Positions 19,947-27,800 of a DNA stretch of 64,000 bases are shown here, piece by piece. The stretch is from Sandaracinaceae bacterium (GTDB lineage: Bacteria; Myxococcota_A; Polyangia; Polyangiales; Sandaracinaceae). Within the stretch, counting starts at the first letter, position 1; each line of letters begins with the position of its first letter. The translations under genes were made by a program, and so were the position numbers. The DNA is taken from NCBI GenBank assembly GCA_040218145.1, contig JAVJQK010000100.1, positions 1 through 64,000 of the forward strand. The letters are read 5' to 3'. The notes under the pieces are model-generated. The model searched no databases and was not told the DNA's origin. It saw only the letters and a program-made list of their open reading frames with translations.

Positions 19947-21116
19947 TCAGTCGAACGTGCACACGATGCGCGCGATGAGCGGGCGGGTCTCGGTGCCGCT
20001 GACGGTGCCGACCGCGACGTAGAGCGCGCCCGGAGTCTGGAGCACGCTGCCGCTCGGGCCGTTCACGCGCGGGCCGTCGGGGCGGATGACGATCCGCGCG
20101 TGCTCGGTCGCGAGCTCCTCGCCGAAGTCGTCCATGCGCAGCTCGCCTTCGGTCGCGTGCCCCACGAGGAGCCGGCCGCCGAGCGCGCCGACGAAGAAGG
20201 GGCGGCTGTCACGCGCCGGGTGCACGAAGCGCTCGAGCAGCTCGAGCGAGTCGACATCGGTCACCTGAAGCACGAGCGCGTCCCCGTGGTGCACGACGAC
20301 GAGGCGCTCCCCGATGCGCACCGGCAGCGCGAGCTGATCGCCGTCCTCGCCGAGCATGCGCTCCGGCCCCAGCGCGCCCGTCGCGTGGAGCGCGCTGACG
20401 TACGCGTTCCGAACCCCACGCGGCCCCTCCCGCGGATACGTGATGACGTGCGAGCGGCGATCCGGCCGCGCGATCGCGCCGTGACCCGAGCCATACCGCC
20501 CGAGCGGCACCCTCGCGGGCGGATGCGGGAGCACCCCCGAGGGCTCCACGTGCGCCATCACGAGCGTGTTGTCCTCGCGCATGTCGAACGCCATCCAGAA
20601 GAGCGAGCCCGCCGCCGCTCGCAGCACCGACGGATGCCGGAGCGGCACGATCGAGCGCGGCCCGTTCGGCGCTCCGTCGGCGTCGACCGGCTGCAGCACG
20701 CTCCCCTCGTCCCCCGCTAGCCCCCACGCCACGAAGAGCGCGCCGTCGAGCGACACCGGCTCCGCCCACGTGAACGAGTCGGTCGCGACCGTTCCGCTCG
20801 AGATCGGCGTCAGCGTGGCGTCGAGCCGATCGAACCGAACCCGCGTCGGCGAGCCGTCCCGCGACACGTGCACCACCCCCACGTCGCCGCCCGGCAGCGC
20901 GACCAGCCGCGGCGTCACGCTCGGCGCGCCCTCGATCAGCCGCGTCTCGGCGAGCCGCACTCCGGTACACCCCTCGACCCGCGCGTCCGGCGTCGCCGCG
21001 TCGACCCGGATTCCGGAGTCCCGGCGGGTCCCGGCGTCGACGTCGACGGCCTCCTCTCGTCCGTGCGAGAGGTAGCAGCCTGAGAGAAGGGCGGCCGCGA
21101 GGACGAAGCGAAGCAT
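19947..21116 (-). CDS. Propeller-like lipoprotein, unknown function
   Basis: 389 residues from MLRFVLAAALLSGC (lipobox). The mature part begins with an Asp-Ala linker, then repeats four-stranded motifs such as FDRLDATLTPISSGTVATDS and SLDGALFVAWG, resembling a beta-propeller of the WD40/FG-GAP type. The start at 21116 was chosen over an upstream ATG since it places the lipobox properly. No enzyme motif. Oriented like the MopE-type gene, which begins 48 bases downstream. Confidence 0.7.
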   Translation of the reverse strand: MLRFVLAAALLSGCYLSHGREEAVDVDAGTRRDSGIRVDAATPDARVEGCTGVRLAETRLIEGAPSVTPRLVALPGGDVGVVHVSRDGSPTRVRFDRLDATLTPISSGTVATDSFTWAEPVSLDGALFVAWGLAGDEGSVLQPVDADGAPNGPRSIVPLRHPSVLRAAAGSLFWMAFDMREDNTLVMAHVEPSGVLPHPPARVPLGRYGSGHGAIARPDRRSHVITYPREGPRGVRNAYVSALHATGALGPERMLGEDGDQLALPVRIGERLVVVHHGDALVLQVTDVDSLELLERFVHPARDSRPFFVGALGGRLLVGHATEGELRMDDFGEELATEHARIVIRPDGPRVNGPSGSVLQTPGALYVAVGTVSGTETRPLIARIVCTFD

Positions 21117-21188
21117 GAGCGCCACGGTAGCGGCGCGACCGCGCCTGGCCCACCTCATGATCACGCGACGGTCGCGGTTGGACGGTCC

Positions 21189-21422
21189 TCAGGCCCAGCG
21201 CTCGACCTCGTAGAAGTCACCATCGACCGGGTCGTCGAGGACCACGTCGAGCACCACCCCGCCGCTCAGGTCGGACCTCACGACGGAGAACCCGTCCGGC
21301 CACCGTTGAAGACAGCAGAGTAGGAAGCCGGGAGACATCGAACCGGCCAAGAAGTCCTGGTACCCCCCGAGGTCCGGTGAACGCTCGCTGAGCTGAGCGC
21401 CGCTCGCGTGATGGTTCGGTAC
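21189..21422 (-). pseudogene. C-terminal remnant of an immunity-like protein
   Basis: Directly after the TGA of the preceding 21423-22331 gene the same frame stays open for 77 codons, ending at 21189. The product reads naturally (GYQDFLAGSMSPGFLL, then VVLDVVLDDPVDGDFYEVER) and is acidic and compact, like the end of an immunity protein. No start codon with an RBS is seen within it. Either it is a remnant whose 5' end was lost, or the upstream TGA is a nonsense mutation in a longer gene. Confidence 0.4.
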
Positions 21423-22331
21423 TCAGAGCCGATCAAAGCCTTGAAGCGCCTCCGATAGCTCCCAGCGACGTCCACCCAGCGTATACGTGGACCGTTCCTC
21501 GACCACCGCGGCGAACGTGAGGTCCTCGAGCAACCAGAGTTGCCGAGCGCCGTCACTCCAGACTTTCCATGCGGGCTCCGGTCCCGTGGGCGTCGCGAGC
21601 GACGTACGTACGGGGCGTTGCTCCACTTTGAGGTCTCGCCCAGCGCTCGGCAGGGCCGCAAGGGTGTAAGCTCTGGCGAACAGCGGTCCGACAGATCTCC
21701 TGTTCGTGAGGGGTCTCGCGTACCAACTCCCACTAGGCGCGCTCCACACCAGGACGCTCGCCAAGGAGCCGTCGACACACAGCACGTGTTCCATCTCTTC
21801 GAGGGCATCGGCCAGCGCATCACGCTGGTCGAGCCGCACCGATGGAAGAGCGGGCCACAAGCGCCCGGATGCGACCGCGCCAGGGCCGATACGAATAACA
21901 TCGACGCGGAGTTCGTCAGGAGTGGTTGGCTCGAGCGAGGGCGACCAACGCTCCCGCGCGAGTTGCAGCTGCCTTCGAGCCTCCAGGACCGAAACGCTCT
22001 CCACCGCACTCAACCGCTTGATAGCAGAGCGCACCGCCGTCGCGTCCCCGTCCTCGACCGCCCCCTCAAACAGTGCATCGTCCAGGGCGCCAAGAGAGCG
22101 ACGCACGTCTAGCCGCCGTGCTTGCCGTTCCAGATGGCCTAGCTGGATGCCCAAGAACGCTCGGAGCCGGAGCAATCGGCGCCACCCGGCTGCGAGGCGT
22201 AGTTGCTGATCTGATCTGGGTCCCCCCGAGAGGGTTTGTCTTGTGATCGTTGAATGCTCGCGAAGGCATCCCACAACCGAAGCCAGGACGCCGTCACTCT
22301 CGTCTCGACTCGAGTTCTCAGGCGCCTTCAT
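21423..22331 (-). CDS. Orphan protein of the Rhs island, unknown function
   Basis: About 302 residues from the ATG at 22331; a TTG at 22373 would add 14. Arg/Leu-rich helices fill the first half (RRLLRLRAFLGIQLGHLERQ) and a mixed alpha/beta second half ends TYTLGGRRWELSEALQGFDRL. No family recognised. Base composition is lower in GC than the flanking core genes. It follows a displaced Rhs core fragment (22466-22671) on the same strand, the position expected of an orphan toxin or immunity gene. The frame continues past its stop (see 21189-21422). Confidence 0.5.
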   Translation of the reverse strand: MKAPENSSRDESDGVLASVVGCLREHSTITRQTLSGGPRSDQQLRLAAGWRRLLRLRAFLGIQLGHLERQARRLDVRRSLGALDDALFEGAVEDGDATAVRSAIKRLSAVESVSVLEARRQLQLARERWSPSLEPTTPDELRVDVIRIGPGAVASGRLWPALPSVRLDQRDALADALEEMEHVLCVDGSLASVLVWSAPSGSWYARPLTNRRSVGPLFARAYTLAALPSAGRDLKVEQRPVRTSLATPTGPEPAWKVWSDGARQLWLLEDLTFAAVVEERSTYTLGGRRWELSEALQGFDRL

Positions 22332-22465
22332 AGTGCGTCTGGTGTCGGCAGATAGGTTGTCATCGGCTTGCAAGCTCTATGTCGAGTCCCACTCGGATGA
22401 CGATCCTCTGCCAGTAGTGTGTGTTCGCCCGGGATCCGAACTGATGCGCCCAAGCTCGTCCAGCT

Positions 22466-22671
22466 GGCCGCGCTCGTCGAGGTCGAAGCGATAGCGTTCG
22501 CCGTGCTCGTTCTCGGCCGCGAGGAGCTGGTCCTCGTGTCGTAGTGGAAGCGGATCGCCTGCGCGCCTCGAGGCGCTCGTGGAGGCGGTGGTAGCCGGCG
22601 TACGTGAAGGAGATGTCGCGCAGGCTGTCGACGGCGCGGGTGAGGTTCTGCTCCTTGTCGTAGGTGAAGGT
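22466..22671 (-). pseudogene. Displaced fragment of the Rhs core
   Basis: About 206 bases are nearly identical to 26668-26874 inside the full Rhs gene, with only scattered substitutions, one single-base deletion (CCTCGTGTCG against CCTCGGTGTCG) and a scrambled block near 22558. Read on the minus strand it encodes FTYDKEQNLTRAVDSLRD and the next 25 residues of the core before the frame breaks. There is no start signal and no downstream toxin in frame. This is a remnant left by duplication or recombination of Rhs tips. Confidence 0.85.
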
Positions 22672-22757
22672 GCTCACGCTATCGTGCGGCTAGTGATCCG
22701 TTGCCTGGACCGTTGTCGGGAAACGCTGTTCTGACTCGACCGTGGCAGGTACGAAGG

Positions 22758-23276
22758 CTACTCGAACACGTCCAGAACCCGCATCGGGTGTCCGGTGTCT
22801 GCGGTGACGGCTGGCAACCTGGGCTGCTTCTCCAGGGTAAAGACATAGCCGGCATCGATAATCTCGCCGGCCACCCGTCGCTGGAACCCCGCGACGGATA
22901 CCGCGTAGATTCCACATGGCACAGGCGCGGCGAAGCCCTCACGGGCGTGTGCGTCCGACCATTCCATGAGCTGCGCAATGTCTGCGACCACGACTCCTTC
23001 CTCAACTCTAAGTGCGTATACCGCATTCGTGCAAACGATGTTCTCGAGCACGGCTGGTTCCGTGGAGACGCTCACGGAATAGGTGTCGGCGTCAATGGCT
23101 AGGATAGGTACCACCAACCCTGAGCGCAGAGCTTCGTCGCCGCAATCATCCGAGAGGTACTCCTGCAGAAGGTTTCTACCATCCCGCAAGGATGCACCGT
23201 AGGCAGCGCGAAACACCGTTGGATCGTACATGAAGAGTCCGTTCGCATCTGTTGTCACGTGCCCACGCCAGATCAT
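22758..23276 (-). CDS. Orphan immunity-like protein
   Basis: 172 residues from MIWRGHVTTD. The start was chosen because GAGGGGAGG lies nine bases before this ATG; earlier ATGs in frame lack that spacing. The protein is acidic, soluble and mixed alpha/beta (LLQEYLSDDCGDEALRSGLV, VAGEIIDAGYVFTLEKQ), the usual look of a toxin-neutralising immunity protein, though no Imm family could be named. Composition is less GC-rich than the core genome. It has no recognisable toxin partner left next to it. Confidence 0.6.
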   Translation of the reverse strand: MIWRGHVTTDANGLFMYDPTVFRAAYGASLRDGRNLLQEYLSDDCGDEALRSGLVVPILAIDADTYSVSVSTEPAVLENIVCTNAVYALRVEEGVVVADIAQLMEWSDAHAREGFAAPVPCGIYAVSVAGFQRRVAGEIIDAGYVFTLEKQPRLPAVTADTGHPMRVLDVFE

Positions 23277-23653
23277 CTCGAGCATCCTCCCCTCGTCGTC
23301 CGGCGCTCTCGCTGGAACCATTTCATGAGTTCATCGAGGGGCTGCGTCGGCGTGGCGTTCGTGGGTAGTACTTCTCCCGTTGCCGGTACCCGAAGATCTC
23401 CACGCTCGTGAGCCACACGATCAGACCAGCGCGCGAAGCGCGGAGTACCGACGCACCAGACCCTTCTCCTGGGACCCTGCAACGGCCGGATGTGCGGGCG
23501 CTGCGTGCGACGAGCGTCTCGTGCAGCCCGGCTCGTAGGGCGAGGGCGGCCTCGGCCCCGCCGGCCGTCGTGGCGCCGGCGGCGCGCTCTTCCTCGTACT
23601 CATCAGAACGCCAGGTTAGAGCGCGAGGCGTCAACGGCTCCACGGCACAGTTA
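23277..23653. other. Gap in the Rhs graveyard with no convincing gene
   Basis: Between two immunity-like genes. One minus-strand frame is open (about 23323-23718) and ends in KYYPRTPRRRSPSMNS, but it overlaps the neighbouring gene by 65 bases, lacks a good start and is low-complexity in the middle (Ala/Arg/Gly). It may be a decayed orphan toxin tip. I do not call it as a gene. Confidence 0.4.
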
Positions 23654-24136
23654 TCACCGGTCGCCAGACAGGGAGAGAGCGATGGGATCTCCGGACTGGT
23701 TGAGAAAGAGTACCGCATGGCGCGTCTTCAGCTGAATACCGTGATCATCGCGAAGATGACACACTGAGTCCGAGAGGGACGAACTCAGGTAGGTATCGGA
23801 AGCACTCACATCCAGAGTTCGGATGGGCGAGAGGTCGACCGGCCAATCACCGTCCTCGAACTCCAAATGAAAATACTCGACGCAGCCCTGAAATACTCCG
23901 ACTTGAAGGTTCCCAGCCTTCGCAATGAAACGCCCACCGCTTGGGTTGCTGTAGCGCCACAGATCATGGGGCAAAGAATCCGGAAGAACGAACGCGGACC
24001 CCAGCTGTAGACTGTCAAATGCGCGCTCCTCAAGGAACCTGCGCACGCTCCGCCCGAGACTAGCCACCACAGCCACCTCGCCGATGAACTCGATCTCGTA
24101 GGCCGAGGATTCCAGCCATCGTCGCGACGAAATCAT
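23654..24136 (-). CDS. Orphan immunity-like protein
   Basis: 160 residues starting MISSRRWLES. Acidic, mixed alpha/beta, with YEIEFIGEVAVVASLG at the N-terminus, YFHLEFEDGDWPVDLSPIRT in the middle, and a beta-rich end. Size, charge and context fit an immunity protein; no family recognised. The sequence is clearly less GC-rich (many A/T third positions) than surrounding core genes. A 61-base displaced Rhs core fragment lies just upstream (24273-24333), as if a toxin tip formerly linked them. Confidence 0.6.
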   Translation of the reverse strand: MISSRRWLESSAYEIEFIGEVAVVASLGRSVRRFLEERAFDSLQLGSAFVLPDSLPHDLWRYSNPSGGRFIAKAGNLQVGVFQGCVEYFHLEFEDGDWPVDLSPIRTLDVSASDTYLSSSLSDSVCHLRDDHGIQLKTRHAVLFLNQSGDPIALSLSGDR

Positions 24137-24272
24137 CCACCCGACGAATCGCCCGGGCGAGCATGCGGGTCTCCAGCGACTTGGCTGGAACGCCGAGCTG
24201 CCGCAATCAGGCTTGTCAGAGCCCCCGGGTTTGGGTCTCGATCGCAGCCCCGTGGATCTCGCTCACAGCCCC

Positions 24273-24333
24273 CTTGCCGAGAGGGTCGCGCTCGAAGTGG
24301 ACCTCGGCCGCGTCGTTGCTCGCCTGGATGAGT
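24273..24333 (-). pseudogene. Second displaced Rhs core fragment
   Basis: About 61 bases match 26418-26478 of the Rhs gene with about three mismatches. On the minus strand they encode ASNDAAEVHFERDPLGK, the same residues as the intact core, then run into GAVSEIHGAAIETQTRGL and a stop. The rest of 24137-24350 holds no gene I can support. Confidence 0.75.
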
Positions 24334-24350
24334 GGAGCTTGCTCTCGCGC

Positions 24351-24899
24351 TCACATGAAGGGGAGGCTGGACCCGCCTTGTCGGTGACGACCCTCGAAGT
24401 ACACCACTTCGTTCGCTCCGACCGGGCCCCGGAAGTGAGGCCGCTGCCGACTACCTATAGACCCGCTTGGGGCGGGTACGCCCGATGAGCCGGCAGCGAC
24501 CGCGTTCCAGATCCCGATCCACCCATAGGGAAGGAGATCGTCTAGCCCCAAGATCAGTCGTTCAGCGAGATCCTCCATGCCCTCGGTGGCGAGTGCCATG
24601 AAGTTGCGACCGCTTACCGGCCCCGGACGCCACAGTCCGGCCGGTTCCAGCAGAGGTAAGATCGCTCTTGTGCCCGTCAGCTTCCCGACATCCTCGTCGG
24701 CCACGGCGATGAAAAGCCGCAGTGGAGGGGTCGTCCTTTCACTGTCTATGAGCCGCACAAAGGGCGAGGGCGGCGCAACGCGTGGTCGGCACTCACCACT
24801 GATGTAGGCATCCCGCAGCGCATCTGTCGCAACACGGGTCAATCCTTCGACGCCGCGCTTCGGCGCCCCCTTGAGTAGGAAAGCTGTTACTCGGCTCAT
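24351..24899 (-). CDS. Probable cognate immunity protein of the Rhs tip
   Basis: 182 residues. The ATG at 24899 overlaps the Rhs stop (TCATGA), so the gene is translationally coupled to the toxin, the standard place for its immunity gene. The protein is soluble and mixed alpha/beta (MSRVTAFLLKG, TPPLRLFIAVADEDVGKLTG, MEDLAERLILGLDDLLPYGW). The last 30 residues (from HFRGPVGANEVVYFEGRHRQ) are of a different style and may have been added by a recombination at the border with the displaced core fragment. No Imm family recognised. Confidence 0.65.
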   Translation of the reverse strand: MSRVTAFLLKGAPKRGVEGLTRVATDALRDAYISGECRPRVAPPSPFVRLIDSERTTPPLRLFIAVADEDVGKLTGTRAILPLLEPAGLWRPGPVSGRNFMALATEGMEDLAERLILGLDDLLPYGWIGIWNAVAAGSSGVPAPSGSIGSRQRPHFRGPVGANEVVYFEGRHRQGGSSLPFM

Positions 24900-27800
24900 G
24901 ATCGTGGAGTTCCATACCAAACGTGTCCGCCCGGTCTGCCCGGAGGGTGGAAGTGTGAATAGTTGCCGCTTCGGGACCCCGATGCACGATTCAGATGCGC
25001 AACGTCATGAAGCGCCCTGCCTCCGGCTCTGCCCCTTCCCACACGGCGAGCTAGCGACCGCGCGTCGCGCGAAGCGACCGTGTAGATGCCGCCGTGCCCA
25101 CCGTCCCTGATGATGCGTCGCAGCCGAGCGACCGCTTCCTGGGCAGAAAGGGGGCCCGACACGACGCGCAAGACACCATCGTCTCCGATGACGGCTTCGA
25201 AGAACTGTCCCCGGCGGTTGTCGCGAGCAGCCTGAGCACAGGTCTTGAGGCCCAGAGGATCCGCCCAGCTGAGCGGGTCTGCCGGGTAGGCGAAGAGGCT
25301 GATTGACCCGCTGAGTCCGAGCGGGTCTACCGAGACGAAGGCGCCAGTTGGGGGAGAATAGTATCGGTGCCGGTTGTATGACAGGCGGAGTTCTTCGTCC
25401 CAGCGCTGGCCGGGCCACCGGAACGGAAGTGCTAGCGCCGCAGTCGCAAGCGCCGCCTCCCCGTGCACGTCCAGGAAGCCGGACCAGACGCACTCACCGG
25501 CCTGGTCGAAGAGCTGCGTCGGCACATCGATCTGGTCCGTCAAGGCGCCATCGATTCGGTCACCATCCAGGCTTGCGACTAGGGCGAGACCGTCAGGCTC
25601 GAACAACCAGGCCCGCATGCCTATTTCGCTGTCGTAGTCAGCCAGAGGTTGATTTCCGTCCCACGTATACCTCGTTTGACTGCCATCGGTGCAACGCTCC
25701 GAACACACTCTGGCTAGTCTTCGGGCCATGACGTCGTACTCGAACGACACCTCCTTGCCGTCGGGGAGCAGGACGGAGTCGAGCATGCCGGCGCCGTTCC
25801 AGCGGTAGAGGGTGGTGTCGCCGAGGACGTCGGTCTTCTCGACGAGGTTGCCGTCTTCGTCGTGGCGGTAGGCGGTGCCGTCGGCCTCCTCGATGCGGCC
25901 GCCTTTGCCGTAGCGGCGGTCGGAGAGATCGGGGCTGCGGAAGATGTTGCCGACCGCGTCCATGGCGCGGTGCTGTTCTTCGCCCCACGGCATGCGGCCC
26001 CAGACGAGGCGGCCTCGGGCGTCGTGCTCGTAGTGGGCGTCGCCGTGCTGAGGGTCGAGGATGGCGCGGATCTGGTCATCGCCTTCCCAGACGTAGCGCT
26101 TGTCGTCGAGGACCTTCTCTCCCTGGTAGGTGACGGTGCGGCGCATGGGGCGGCCGACGACGTCGCGCTCCCAGCGTGAGGTGATGCCGTTGGGGAAGCT
26201 GCGGCTGAGCTCGAGGCCGAGAGGGTCGCGCTCGAAGTCGACGTGCCAGCGGTTGCCCTCGAGCTCGACGCGGGTGACGTCGCCCGCGAGGTTCCGGTGG
26301 ATGTGGTGCATGTGGCCGTCGCTGGACTCGACGCGCACGCGGTGGCCGTCGGGGCCGTAGCCGCTCCGGACCCAGTGCTCGGTCCCGTCGGGCAGACGAG
26401 TGAGCTCGCGGACGACCTTGCCGAGAGGGTCGCGCTCGAAGTGGACCTCGGCCGTGTCGTTGCTCGCCTCGATGAGCGAGCCGTCGGCGCGGTAGCGGTA
26501 GCGCTCGAAGGTGCCGTCGGAGTGGGCGACGTCGGTGATGCGGCCGGCCGCGTCGTAGGTGAGCTGGTCGACGCGGCCGCTGGGCTTGTCGACCTGTGTG
26601 ACGCGGCCGGCGGCGTCGCGGGTGTAGCGGCGGGTGAAGTCGTCGAAGCCGGTCTCGCTGCGGACGAGGCCGCGCTCGTCGAGGTCGAAGCGGTAGCGCT
26701 CGCCGTGCTCGTTCTCGACCGCGAGGAGCTGGTCCTCGGTGTCGTAGTGGAAGCGGATCGCGGTCCCCGCCTCGAGGCGCTCGTGGAGGCGGTGGTAGCC
26801 GGCGTAGGTGAAGGAGATGTCGCGCAGGCTGTCGACGGCGCGGGTGAGGTTCTGCTCCTTGTCGTAGGTGAAGGTTCGGACGACGCCGTGCGGCTCCTCG
26901 ACGCGCATGAGATTGCCGAGCGCGTCGTACTGGCGCCGCTCGACGCCGCCGCGCGGGTTGACGAGCTTGGCCACGCGGCCGAGGCGATCGTGCTCGAAGC
27001 GGACCTCGGCGCCGGTGGCGGTGATGACGCGCGCGACGTTGCCCGCGTAGTCGTAGGAGAGGGCGGTCTCGGCGCCGCCCGGGGTGCTGGCGCGGGCGAG
27101 CCGCTTGTCCTCGTACTCGTAGCGGGTCCAGTGGCCGAAGGGGTTCGCGCGGCCCTTGATGCGGCCGAAGTCGTCGTACTCCCAGCGCCACTCGCCGCCG
27201 TTGGGGTCGACGGCGAGGACGGGCGCGTCGAAGCGGGGGTGGGGCTCGAGGGTGGTCACCGCGCCGTCGGGGGCTTCGATGCGCGTGGTGTTGCCGCGGC
27301 GGTCGTAGGCCCAGCGGGTGGTGTGGCCGAGGGCGTCGGTCTCCGCCGTGCGCTGGAGGCTGCGCGGGTCGTACTCGTACTTCGTCACGCCGCCGTGGGC
27401 GTCGATGACCTCGGTGACGCAGTGGATCTCGTTCTGGCGGTAGGTGGTGACGGCGCCGAGCGAGTTGGTGACGCAGGTGGTGCCGCCCTGCTTGTCGTAG
27501 AGGATCTCGTGGTCGTAGATGCCGCCGTCGCCCCATGTGCGGATGCAGTAGGCGCCCTGACCGATGCCGTCGTAGCCGAAGTAGAAGCTGAGGCCTTCTC
27601 GATCGGTCTCGCGGGTGAGGAGGTGCGAGGTGTACTCGAACTCCCAGAAGGAGCCCGCGGCGTCGGTGACCCGGACGAGGTCGCCGCGCTCGTCGTAGCT
27701 GTAGCGGAGGTGCTCGAAGTGACCTTCGCCGCGCGAGACGGGGAGCTTGATCTTGGTGAGCCGGCCGTGGGCGTCGTTCTCGAAGAGGACGCGGCGGCCG

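Noticed and set aside
21278-22009. Alternative minus-strand frame of 243 codons overlapping the 21423-22331 gene
   Set aside because: Ser/Arg/Thr-rich with no start context; the other frame has better amino-acid composition and continues naturally.
23323-23718. Minus-strand frame of 131 codons in the Rhs graveyard
   Set aside because: Overlaps the 160-residue gene, no RBS, low-complexity middle; at best a decayed toxin tip.
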